64,000 bases of DNA. Source: Apostichopus japonicus. Taxonomy: Eukaryota; Echinodermata; Holothuroidea; Aspidochirotida; Stichopodidae. A program made the position numbers and the translations under genes. The notes below the pieces were generated by a model. It was not told the origin of the DNA. It saw only the letters and a list, made by a program, of their open reading frames with translations, and searched no databases. Within the stretch, counting starts at the first letter, position 1. Each line of letters starts with the position of its first letter. Shown here piece after piece: positions 1 to 11,700 of the stretch. The stretch spans positions 22,474,168-22,538,167 of the forward strand of contig NC_092569.1 of the NCBI RefSeq assembly GCF_037975245.1. The letters are read 5' to 3'.

Positions 1-2892
1 TACTTTAATCAATTTACAAATTCAAATTTCACAATGTTTACAAGTACAATAACTGACACTTTGAAATTCAATAATTCCAGTGATAACTAAAAGCTATAAT
101 ATTTTCTAGATTCATAAGTGAAAATGTTTCTTCTTGTTAAACATCCAGACATGGGATTCCCTATCGATACAAACCATAGTCGGTGTTTTTTGTATGGTTA
201 TGTGTTTCTAATGTTGTTTGTCTTGATTTATTTATTATGCTTTGCTTATATTTTCCTTTTTGTTATTAAATATAAACGAATCACTTGATTCTCGTCTGTA
301 TAAAGACAACTTCCTTTTGTCAGCTCTGTTGTTTGGATATGATTTCCAAACAGAGTCGTTATTGCTTGTCTTCGTCCAAGTTATCATTATGAATACATTA
401 AAGCTATATCTGCGTTGACAAATCTAACACCAAATATGTCATAATTCAATCACAAAAAATGCTTAAATTAACTTCAAATACAAATATTCAACAGTTGGGT
501 AACTACTGTGAGCAAAACTATAAAACTATAACTTCAAAGGGTGTAGGTGATCAATTGAATCAAATTTGAAGCAATGCTTAGTTTTAAGTTTGAAAATATT
601 TCTGTAAACTATCATCCAAACGCGAAATTTGCAGCTTTACATTTTCTAAGGGAACACCTAAATTTTTACTTCCTCCAGATGCTCATCGATATCACTTTAA
701 AAGATATCGTTATTTAAGTAGCAATGTTTGAAAAACAATCTGCAACAAGACAAAAAGATATTTTGATATGCATTTGAAAAACATAACAAAAAGATCACTA
801 CTTTTGGACATGCACATTTTCAAGGAAACAAGGTTGAATAACAATAAGTTTAATTAAAACTAACTGATATACACGTCAATTTAATTTAAAACTAATTTAA
901 GGAAATTATAAAATGACATATACGAGATTAATGCTGAAAATAGTCAACTTAGATTAAACGGATTTATTGCAGAACGGATTATCAAAAAAACAACTACTTT
1001 AACACAACCAGAATAATAACAATTCCATTTTTTGTTAGCGCTACGGCTGTGTTCAGACACTACGTTGTTTCTTTATATTGCTTCCACAAGGAATGGTACG
1101 CGATCGTTAGAAATGACTCCTGCGATATTAGTGGCTAGCATACATTTGTTCTCTCTTTCTGTGTTTTCTTGTCATTTTATTCTTCCTTCAGTTATATATA
1201 TTGTTCGAAATTTATAGTAATTATAATCACGATACTCAACTTTGTTAACTTGATAACAATAATTGTTTTAACCGCAATTTTTAAATATGATGGATATAAG
1301 AGCAGAGGAAATGTAAGACATTTTAAAATGATAAAGTTGTTAAGAACGTCTCCTATTGAATGACTTTCTAATTGACAGTTCAATAAGATTGATTTCACAA
1401 GTCGAGATCACAATTATTTCCTCAATGAAAAATGTCAAAACGAAAAGTAGTATCACTTGACCAGAGGTAACTCCCTTACACCCAGACTTAATGTCCCCTT
1501 ACAATACCAAGATAACGGGAAACTTCAAAGAAAGGAAATTAGATTTTGGTAGTGAATGGAAAACTTAACTGAGATATTTTGATATATCGCTACCTAAAAA
1601 TAAAAAGTACAAACAATGTGCACATCTCTAAATATGCTCATATTACTATCAATTTATTAATGCAAGAAACGATAAAATGCATTTTTGTTTAACTCACTTT
1701 CATGAACATTGCACGTTTTGAAATACTGTTTCAGTTCTCGTAAGTTAAAATGAAACACCTAAAAAGAATTAAATGTCGTATGTGTGAGACTTGATTAACT
1801 GTGTATCTCGAATTGACGTGTCGCGCTAGTATAATGAAATGTGCAGAAACGTGGAAGTCTAGTAAGCAGTAGTGATTTGTTGATGATAATAACTATTAAT
1901 AGTCTTTTAAGAGCATTGTATAAAAAATAATACTGTTTTTTACGAACATGATCTTTAATTGTATAACCTAGAAGATTAAACAGATTGGAAGTCGCTTTCC
2001 AATACCATAGACGTTACTTATACGTTTACGTTTGTTTGATAAGACCTTATAAATTGCCATTTTGGTAACATCTGAATTACCTCTTTGAGTCATTTGAATA
2101 ATGTAAAATAATTATCAGTTTTGTTATTAGTTTCGATTTTCTCGTTTAATTCTTTGAGTTGCAATACTAATCTCTAAACAGAGCAATGTGAAGTCTGAAG
2201 GAAAATAATAGTTATTTGCATAAAATTATACTCAAAATATATTTGTAGCAAAATGTTTCCTTAGTTTTTGAGTCCAGACAACTAGTCACACCACCAAACC
2301 TTTCAAAACCATATAAATGCCTCTTCAAATAAATCAATTTCACTGAAAATTGTATGTTTTCATGTATTAAATCAGTTTGTTACATTGTAGTTTGTAATAT
2401 AGGCCATATTTTGGAAAAAATGCGACAGGCAAATTCACAATTTCATTCTATCATTAAAATAAAAATGAAAATAAAGGTCATATAACTAGCAGAATAACTC
2501 AGTGCATATGCAGAGAACATTTCTAACACAACGATAACATGATGCTCATTCTGGCTGCTTGCCTTATATAGTTATACTTTTCCATTTTCATTTCAATGTT
2601 ATGTTGATTATGAATACCTTAATGCATGGTTTATTGTTTTGTCATTTTTTTACTTCAAATAAGGATAAATTTATAAAGCCCCCCCCCAAAAAAACAACAA
2701 CAACAGAGTATAAATAATACAACATAATTGGAGCAAGAACACTTTACACCAAAACATATGTTAAATTTGTATTGAAATCCTACTTTTGACATAATCTAAT
2801 TCACCAACATTTAAATGACAATCCAATGTAATGTTTTTGTCAAACTTTGGATTATTACAGGCTAGGTCATTGTGTAAAGAAATTAAATATTT

Positions 2893-2896
<4 letters not shown>
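1..2896. other. AT-rich non-coding stretch
   Basis: No exon-like reading frame with splice sites, RNA gene or mobile-element terminus was recognised. A 54-codon open frame starting at 124 is rich in Phe, Leu and Tyr, but it has no recognisable motif and looks like chance in AT-rich DNA. The missing first exon of FReD gene 1 could lie here or upstream; none was identified. Confidence 0.5.
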
Positions 2897-2987
<91 letters not shown>

Positions 2988-2990
2988 CAG

Positions 2991-3021
<31 letters not shown>

Positions 3022-3058
3022 TATATATATATATATATATATATGTATGAAAATATAT
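2897..3058. repeat. (TA)n microsatellite
   Basis: About 160 bases of nearly pure TA dinucleotide repeat, interrupted by a few CA, GA and ACAG units. The Tyr/Ile-rich open frames across it on both strands are artefacts of the repeat. Confidence 0.95.
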
Positions 3059-4179
3059 GAAAAATAGTTACTAGGTTATACATAAAATTTGGAAATAAAC
3101 TACTTCGAGAAAGACGGTTTTTCTCTAATTTATTTATAAATTCTCTTTTAACAAATACCGTAGTTTACTTTGATTTTTACATATGATACTCCATAAAGTC
3201 GTGACGATCATGTAAACATACTTGGTTTTGGCAAACTAGGTAACGCTTAAAAGTTTCAATTTGAATACAGGTATTAAATGTAAAACTAATGTGAAGATGT
3301 TCTCATGTAGGTCGTCGCTCATAGTTAATGCCCAGATTTCCCACTGAAAATATACTCTATCTCTATAACATGTATACGATGGGAGTAGTCACCGATCCCC
3401 ACCCACACTCTCCCTCTTCGCTGTTCTCCATCTCTCCCTCCCTTCAACCCGACTTGCACTTTCCTTTCATGTTAACATGTGGCTGGTCGGTGTAGTACAA
3501 ACCTAAACGTTTCGTGTTTCGTTTTAAATTAACATGTGAAATATTTCAGTATACAAAAGAAAACACTCCTTATAATTAAGAAAACCCGTATATGATAGAC
3601 TTTTATAAATTAAACAACATCAAATCTATTACACTGTATTTAAATGCCTCTTTTCTAACACGTTGCAAAAACTAGAAAGCATTGTCATAACTCTACTCCA
3701 TGTATGGTAATAATTCGCTTGAAAAACTTTCGGTTTACTGATTTGTTGAAAGATATCTAATTAAATTCCTCCATTTGATATTTTGTGGCTATGGTTCAAA
3801 CGAGTAATGTATACAAGAAAAACACGACTTGTGTCACTCAACTTACAGTGATAATAAACACAATGTTGTATACAGATAGAACAGTAACTTCTCACACAGT
3901 GTAGTTCGTTCATTTTTCTGAATAACATTACGATAACATAAATTGTTGGCTATATTCCCAAAAACTCGTTAAAGTTGTCTTTTATGTGCAATAACGTACT
4001 TTTACCATATTGCATATATCGTGTGAATGGTGCTCAACCAAAGTTGTTCAGGAAGAATATTTTTTGTCGTCATGTGAGGATCCAGAAAACAGGGGCTTCT
4101 GTAGATTTTTCAGTTAGTATGAAATGTGGGCAACAGTCATTATGCAATGATCATGGAATTTATTTTACAACGTTTGGTA
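3059..4179. other. non-coding stretch, nothing recognised
   Basis: AT-rich sequence with a short pyrimidine-rich patch near 3395-3460. No gene, repeat family or splice-supported frame was seen. Confidence 0.5.
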
Positions 4180-4765
4180 TTTATGACCAGTGGCGGAGAA
4201 ACAGGGGGGTTGGGGGGTTTTAACCCCCCCACTTTTTGAAGAGGGGGGGTTGGCCCACACAATTCCCCCCCCCCCTAGTTTTTGCCAGTAATGGTCTGTT
4301 ATAGCCTATGTTATGTGCTACAAATGGCATAATAAATCAAATTATTAAATTTGAAATTGTTAAAGTCATTTCAACCTTTTACCTGGTAGGCTACATCAAC
4401 AATTAACGACCGAAAACCGAGTTAGAATTGACCCACACATTATTTCTAGCCCCTTTCCCCCATCTTGCGCATTGGAACTTGTAGCTCATAGCGCTAACTT
4501 CCCCCCACAACAGACATACACAAAATAACGTTTTGTTGCTGTTGAATAGATTTGGAACTGTATACACTTGCCAACTTCAACGAGGTGAAGGAAGGAAAAG
4601 GAAAAAGAAGAAAGAGAGAAAAGGATGGAGTAGAAAATACGGCAAGAAAACGGGAAGAGAAAGAAGAACAGTGACAAAATTATTCGAATTTGTAAAGCAA
4701 ACAGCAGATATCACATCATATCAGTGAGCATGAAAATGGCGTTCCACGATAAACAGCCTCCAAAC

Positions 4766-5325
4766 CATGGGCGCAGATCCTGGTGAGGACAGCGGGACGC
4801 GTCCCCACCAACTTTTTCAGTAGTGAGGACATGATATACTGTGTCCCCACCAATTTGTCTTGACCAATAGCTGCATTTGAAGTTCCCCTGTATTGAACTT
4901 TGGCGCAGTTTGATCCAGCATTGTGGAAATGACATGCAGCAGTTCTCATTTTATTGTATTTTATCCACAGTTGTTAAATATAGGACGGAAATCGCATTTG
5001 CGGCAGTCTCTATTTGTTTTCTGGGAGAGGACCCCAGACCCATTGTATATACAAAAGTCTACTCGGATTATTTGTCCCCTGATTTTCTTTCTGCACACGC
5101 CCATGTTTTTCTCCAAACTAAATTTCTAAGCCATGAAATCTAAAACTTAAGGAGGTTTAGGAGCACTGCATTAGGTCTGGGAAGTGTTATTTCCGGCGAT
5201 CTGGGAGGTATATTTGCCCCAAAAAATCGTACGCTACGCGCGAACCCATGGTCGCGCTCCGGTTAGATAGTGTCATAGAACAGACACGCGTCCCCGCCAT
5301 TATCCAAGACTGATCTGCGCCCATG
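4766..5325. mobile_element. nested hAT-like element inside the larger one
   Basis: The ends are inverted copies: CATGGGCGCAGATC at the left and GATCTGCGCCCATG at the right. The flanking octamers CTCCAAAC (4758-4765) and CTCAAAAC (5326-5333) match at 7 of 8 positions and fit the nTnnnnAn pattern of hAT target duplications. The element is about 560 bp with no transposase frame. It appears to have jumped into the larger element, and one flank has since mutated. Confidence 0.65.
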
Positions 5326-6050
5326 CTCAAAACTGTCGATGTGTGTAGTGTTCGGTTTCGGAAATATCTGGTTTATTTTTATTTCCTTCAATGAATTTTT
5401 TTAGCGGCCTTCTGAATTTTCGAAAATTCCCTAACCAACAGTCTTCATCATACTTCATACTCGTGCAATTTTGACCCGTCTGTTAGGGTTTGAAGGAGGT
5501 TTTTCTATATCGGTTGTCCATAGATGATATTTTGTGCAACATTATGGGTATGTTTTGAAGTGAATTTATTCACGAGAAATGTGAATTTTCAAATTCTGAA
5601 CAGTGGGGCTGACGGATATTGTGGGCCGCGATGCACCTACAAAAGCAATGATCCACAGGATATGTGATGAAGTCGAACATGATGTGTGACTGGTGACAAT
5701 CTTCAAAAGGTTATAGATGAGAAAAAAAGTATTTGGAAAAAACTTGGTTCTCAGGCAAAAGTGTACATATGGTTGGTCAGTTTCAAGCCAGAGAAGTGCC
5801 ATTTCCGGTGATCTGGGGGGTACCAAAACCAGAAATTTGCTTGTACGCGGCGCGCCAACCAATGGTGGCGCTCCGCTTAGATAGTAATACGCCCCCCCCC
5901 CCGGTTAGAAAATCCTGCATACGCCACTGGTTAAATGCAGCTTTTCAAGGCCTGGACAGTGCCATTTACTGCAATCTGGGAGGCAATATTTGCCAAAAAA
6001 TTCTTGTGCACTTCGCGCCAACTTATGGTGGCGCTACACTTAGATACTGA
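5186..6050 (+). repeat. three degenerate copies of an ~85-bp subterminal module
   Basis: A module holding GATCTGGGAGG, a GCCAAAAAAT-like stretch, CGCGCCAACC and GGTGGCGCTCCGCTTAGATA recurs near 5190-5270, 5795-5885 and 5955-6050. A reverse-complement copy lies near 33493-33600. These look like internal repeats of one hAT family. Confidence 0.55.
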
Positions 6051-6132
6051 GCCAGCAGTTATGACTTTTTATTTCATCAATGGCCTGCAACCCCCCCACT
6101 TCTGACAAGAAATCTCCGCCACTGTTTATGAC

Positions 6133-8683
6133 CAATATGCGTTGTAATGTGAGTGGCAAAATATCATCCATCTTAATTTCCCTGTCATTTTGGGATCTAA
6201 TTCCACCTGTGGGGACTTGATCAAGTCAAACATTTACTTTTTAATCAGACTTCCAATCTAGTTCGATGTCATTCTCTGTAAAAGGACTACTTGACAGATT
6301 TGCAATTTGAACTTTTCCACGGTTTGTGTGTGTGTAATACATGCGAGAATGACCTATATTGTTGGGGCCGATTTCAATTTCTGCTCTTTATTTTTTTCTC
6401 TGTGGTACGTCGATTGTAAACAAGTTGCAGGTCCTTCTATTATTGAATGTGTGCAATTTTGGGTCAGCACGATTCAAAAGTGATATCCACAACATTTAGC
6501 AGGTTTCGTGGAAGAATACTTTTTTCTTAAGTTTTCGTTATAATATCGCATGAATAAAGCTCCTCAGTTTCCATTTCTATTAATACCCAGTAGTCACTGT
6601 GCCAATCAGCTGGTTATATATACATGGCGCATGTTCTGAAAGATATTTAACGATCTAACGATATATCGATCTGTAAACAAACCATAAAGGCCACTTACCG
6701 ATACGTACATACCGGTTGTCGCGGATTAAAGTAACTTTCACCAGTCTGTCCGCTGTATTATACAATTGAACACATCATCATAATTCAAACTGAACTTACC
6801 CGATGACAAATATTTGCCCTTGCAAATATTCTTGGCAAGAATACAATAACTCTTTGAACAATCAAACTTGTAAACACTGCATAGTCGGACCTACTTACAA
6901 GGCACGGCGGTCAAACTTAAGTAACTTATTTTAATATATGTGAGAATTACATTTGCGTATTACAATTTGTTGCCGGTGGCTCCGTTATACACAATTGGAA
7001 GTAAAAGTTCTTAGTCAGAATACGCTAATATATTTTCTACATCATGGCAACATGTTCACCAGTCTGGCCGCTGTAATATGCAATTGCATATTCAGAATAG
7101 TAACTTAACTTATGTGACTATACGTATAACTACAATAGTAGCCTATCAGTCCCCCGCTGAGATTAAAAGTTATAACACGTTATAAAAGTTATAAAAAACT
7201 GCAAGAGTATCATGGATGCAGTTTGTTAAAACATCAATGACTGGTGAAAAGATCGTATTTTGAAAATCAAGTTTGCGTATCACAATTTGTTGCCGATTGG
7301 TTTACGAAATATTTCACACACGAAGCACTTGATAATTTTGGCTAGGCTTAGTTGTTAGTATAGCCGGCTAATGGAATGACATAATTGTCTACGGAGATTA
7401 GAAAACCGAAGAACATCGCTTTCGTTCTGTTAAACGCAAGGAGTAGTTAAAGTTCTTAGCCGGGATATGCTATGTCTTTTCTACATTAAATTGGCTTATT
7501 CATCACACGATGTCATTTTTGCTTATAAATTCGTGGCTTCATTTGAAGGCAGTTTGCATAAGACTTGCAGCCTAAGTTTTGAATGTAGTTGGTCAAACAG
7601 AGTAACGAATAGTTCAACAAAAGAAACAGGAAGGATAGGCTTGTGTTTTTCCACACAAAAAAATGCTAGCACACATGTTCATGCATATCAACTTGGTGGG
7701 GAATATGATCGTTTATTTATGACAGGACTCATGTTATAGAGTATGCCTTTTTTCCAAGAGTTAAACAAGTTGTTACTGAGTTTGAGTTGTAAATACGATC
7801 ATCAGCCGATGATATGTTTGATACTCTATATACTAACGGATGATTTAAGTGCAATTTAACCTTCATTCTGGATGTTTAAAACTATCGGTTTCGGTATCCG
7901 GCCGATATGGGATTGAAATATAGGATATCGGCCAAAACCGATATTGTCGATATCGGCACAACACTAGCAACAAAGTTATTAAAGAGAATCTTAGCTGAGC
8001 TTCTGCCGCACTACTGCATTTATTTAATTAGTAAGGTATAAATATCTATGGCTATGAACTTACCTTACTAGTAAAATGACACCTTTCAAATCTCAGAGTT
8101 TAATTGTGCACAGTAAGTATCAAGACACGGTAATCTTAGTCCAACAATACTAGCTGGGACGATGTTACAGATCCTTACGTGTTATTAATGACTGATAAAC
8201 ACAAATGCGTTACAACATATTTCTGAAATGTTCTTATGTCAAAAAATAACTTGAACAAAGAACATCTGTCTGGATTAAGCAACAAAGCTGTTTAAGGAAG
8301 CAGCCAGCTATTGCCTTTGTTCTTTACTTGTACTTACGTATCATGTGCCAGAGTAGCTGTAAAACCGGAAAAATGCCGATAATCTAATGTTTCCTGGAAG
8401 AAAGTTGTACTCTGTAAGTGATCATTGACTTGTCAATTCGATATGGAATGTAGACAAAAAAAAACATCATTAAAAGTGGTGATACGGAGAATTTACCAAA
8501 GTTCAAATCGACTAAATTTGTTTTAAGCTAACATATTTTGGACCAGTTTGCGAAATGTTCTTTCTTTTCCTCGAACTGTTTTCATTAGACATTGACATTA
8601 GATTTAATCTGATCCTGCTTAGTGTTGACTACATCACTCTTTATGTCTTGTAATGCATTCACTAAATGTATGTTATTACACAG
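6133..8683. other. non-coding stretch with degenerate internal duplications
   Basis: Short phrases recur in order: CACCAGTCTGTCCGCTGTA at 6740 and CACCAGTCTGGCCGCTGTA near 7060; TCACAATTTGTTGCCG-like at 6960 and 7280; AAAGTTCTTAG at 7005 and 7450. This suggests an old tandem duplication with a period of roughly 320-440 bp. Sequence near 7862-7966 ends in CGGCACAACACTAG, which resembles a hAT terminus, but no matching left end was found. I searched for a signal-peptide exon ending in a phase-0 donor to serve gene 1 and found none. Confidence 0.4.
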
Positions 8684-8714
8684 GAATTCGTTGGTGCCGA
8701 CAGAAGATCTTCAG
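8684..8714 (+). CDS. gene 1 linker exon
   Basis: ACACAG precedes and GTAGGT follows this 31-nt exon (phase 0 in, phase 1 out). It encodes EFVGADRRSS plus one base. It has the same position and phases as the 46-nt linker exon of gene 2, which is the main support for calling so short an exon. Confidence 0.65.
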
Positions 8715-11700
8715 GTAGGTGTAGTTGTTATGCTATATGATTTAACTTTTGATAAAAAGTAACCTCAGTAAGCTATATCACTTATGTATTACAAATGTAA
8801 ACACCTCAGTTGACCAACTTTAATGGCTGGAAATGTTGGTTCCTAAGTGGTCGCTCTAGATGTGTTGTTTTTCGATCTTGTCGACATTTCCAAACAACTT
8901 TTATGAGATTGTTTCTCTGAGTCGTGTCTTGTCGATCTTTTCATGTCCAATGTGCTACATCGATAGTTTTTCATGTACGTTAAATGAAATTTGACTGTTT
9001 TCATTAGTCTTTTGATTTGATATGGATACGATTGATAACTACGAAAACATTTGATTTAAATGGTCTTTGAATTTTATGTTAACGTAATTATTTTCAAAAC
9101 AGTTACATATGAGAATCCAATCACGGTTACCTTATTTCATATTAGTCGCGATATCTTTCTCTCTACGGTAGTTGAGTAATAATTGGCATAAAGAATAATC
9201 TATTACCATAACTCTCATAGAAACAAAGCCATGTTTATAACAATTGGCTCAGAATGCTATTTTCGTTAACTAATGATTTTGCAATCGCAATAAAATGTTA
9301 ACATTGTATTACTTTCCATTCAGGTTTTACATACTTTGTTTTTCAACAACCTGCGTATTCGAGAGATTGCAGAGAAGTATCGACTGCCTGTTCCCCTACC
9401 CATAATTCATCTGGAGTGTACGCTATTAAACCAGATGGCTATCCGGAACCGTTTGAGGCGTACTGTGATAATGGTCTTGATACTGGTGGATGGACGGTAT
9501 GCCATACTTCATTACTTGATGTCCCATGTTCAACTTTAACTAGTTTTAAACAAATTTACTTCAATTTTGCTTACAGCAATACAAAGTGATGTAAAAAAAA
9601 AAAATCAAATTGAATCTTTTTATTGAAGCAAAATTTGAATCAATTATTTTTATACATTTTGAAATTAAGTCCAGTGTAGTTCATCTTCCAAGAAAACTGT
9701 AATCCTTTTAGCCTACATTACAATTTGAAGTTATATATATTTATAAGTTCTAATTTCTGTTACAAATGTTAGCAACATATCCCTTGCGGTAGGGAACGAA
9801 TAATTAATTTGTAATAACGTCCTAGTTAACGCTTAACTTCTTTGGTATTCGTCATAGCTATTACAGCGCCGAAGATCAGATTCCGTCAATTTCAATAGAA
9901 GTTGGAAAGATTTCAGAAATGGCTTTGGCTTTCTAGGGAGTGAGTTTTGGATTGGAAATGAGAAACTTGCATTCTTAACAAATCAAAAGCGGTACCAACT
10001 GCGAATGGATTTTGAGAACGTTGCTGGAGATACTTACTATGTAACATACGACGAGTTTCGTATCTCAGATGAATGGGGGGATTATCATATATCTAGTTTA
10101 GGTACATTCAAAATATCAGATGGTAAGTGTCTTTTACATTCTTATTAAACATAAAGCCAAAATAACTCGTATTTGTTTATTAAATGTCGAAAGTAAACGT
10201 GCATAAACTGAAAGGTTTATTCTGAGAACCAATTGATCTTTTGGAAGTAAAATTGACATGTCAAACATTTTTCTTAGCTTGAATAAACGCCACAATACAT
10301 ATAGTAAGAGTTTACATAGAGTATGCCAGCGAGTACAACGGTGCTAAACTACATATAGTAGCGGTTACAACATGATATGATATAAATGATCTGTTGAAAA
10401 ATTAATATTGCATCAATTTCTATCTATACTAGATTTCGAAATGGCCTCCTAGAGCTGAATTGTGATTACGCACTAACTACATTACTGCTTCGTACTCAAC
10501 ACTAACCTTGGTTCTGAACAGGGAACCATATCTAACATGTGTACAACAGAATGTTTACACTTTTACAGGTCCGTCTCCTAGTTTGATCAAAACAACCAAC
10601 GTTGTAATTAATAATCATTGTTGTCAAAAAGTAGTATAGTAACTCCGCGGAAACTCGGAAACAGAAGTAAGCTATGACTATATGGTTTCAGACCAGTTGG
10701 AGTATTATTACGGAGTATTATCTCGTAATGTTGAATAAATATTAACATAAAGTTGAATAAGGAACAGCCACTTCCTGATTTATATTGTTCTGTATATATT
10801 CGAACTGTTTCTGATTGTGTGTTTTTGTTTCCTTTAACCTGCAGATAAGAATGACATGAGAGGGCAGAATGATAAACCTATTCTTTCCCACATGTCATAT
10901 TCTTCGTTTCTCTATCAGGTTCATATTATTTTAAGTTTATTATTTCCTGTTCTCTAGGAATAATCCCTGAATGGTGTCCAGCTAATGAGATATTTAGCAA
11001 TGAGACCTGTGAGAGGACTTGTGGTGACCCTGACTTTTGCATCTCGGCTACATCTCACCCAGAAACAGAGCAATGTGTTTGTGTCGGTGATTATCTGATA
11101 CAGCAAGAGCGATGTATCCCTCTGAACCAATGCAACTGCTTCGTTGCTGACAAAGGAGGTGTATTAAGGGTCAGTACGGCTTTTTTCGGGGCATTTTAAA
11201 TGCTTTCCTCTTCATATATTGTTTGATAGCTACCTTTTTATAGTGAATCCGGAAAGCCTGCTTCATCCGAGTTGGCTTCAAAGACCGCATTTAAATTTCT
11301 TAAAGGTTCCTACCCTTACCTAGCTCAATCGATAGGAAGTTTGTATTGACCACCCTCAGTTGAAACCTTATACCTTTCACTGTGAATTGATATTTCATTT
11401 TTTTTTGCTGAATATCTTTAATTAGGAAGGCGAGTTTTACGTCAATTCGAGTTGTACACGAAGATCAACTTGTAGGAACAACCATATTATAGAAGCGAGT
11501 TACCAGTGTAGTGATCACGCAACTTGTGATGAAAGGAGCGGTGTCCGTAAATGTTACTGCAATGAAGACTACCAAGGGGACGGAGAGACATGCACCCACA
11601 ACTGCTTCGTTGCTGCCAAAGGAAGTGTATTAAGGGTCAGTACATTTTTTTCAGGACATTTTAGATACTTTGCTCTTCACGAATTGTCCATATTATTTGA

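Larger units (their letters stand above)
4188..6124. mobile_element. composite non-autonomous hAT-type DNA transposon
   Basis: The element starts CAGTGGCGGA and ends with the reverse complement TCCGCCACTG. The same 8 bases, TTTATGAC, flank it on both sides (4180-4187 and 6125-6132). An 8-bp target duplication fitting nTnnnnAn and short inverted termini are hallmarks of the hAT superfamily. Just inside the ends are G-rich and C-rich runs. No transposase frame is visible; the open frames inside, such as the one at 5733-6050, carry no motif. The interior is mosaic: it contains a second element (4766-5325), three degenerate copies of a module of about 85 bp, and a further terminus-like CGCCACTG near 5931. 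Confidence 0.85.

Noticed and set aside
2831-3083. Tyr/Ile repeat open frames on both strands
   Set aside because: They are translations of the TA microsatellite.
5733-6050. 105-codon open frame in the hAT element
   Set aside because: It spans two copies of the internal module and a C run, has no transposase motif and no paralogue.
7467-7739. 90-codon open frame considered as the missing gene 1 first exon
   Set aside because: No signal peptide followed by a phase-0 donor; the end is a plain stop codon.
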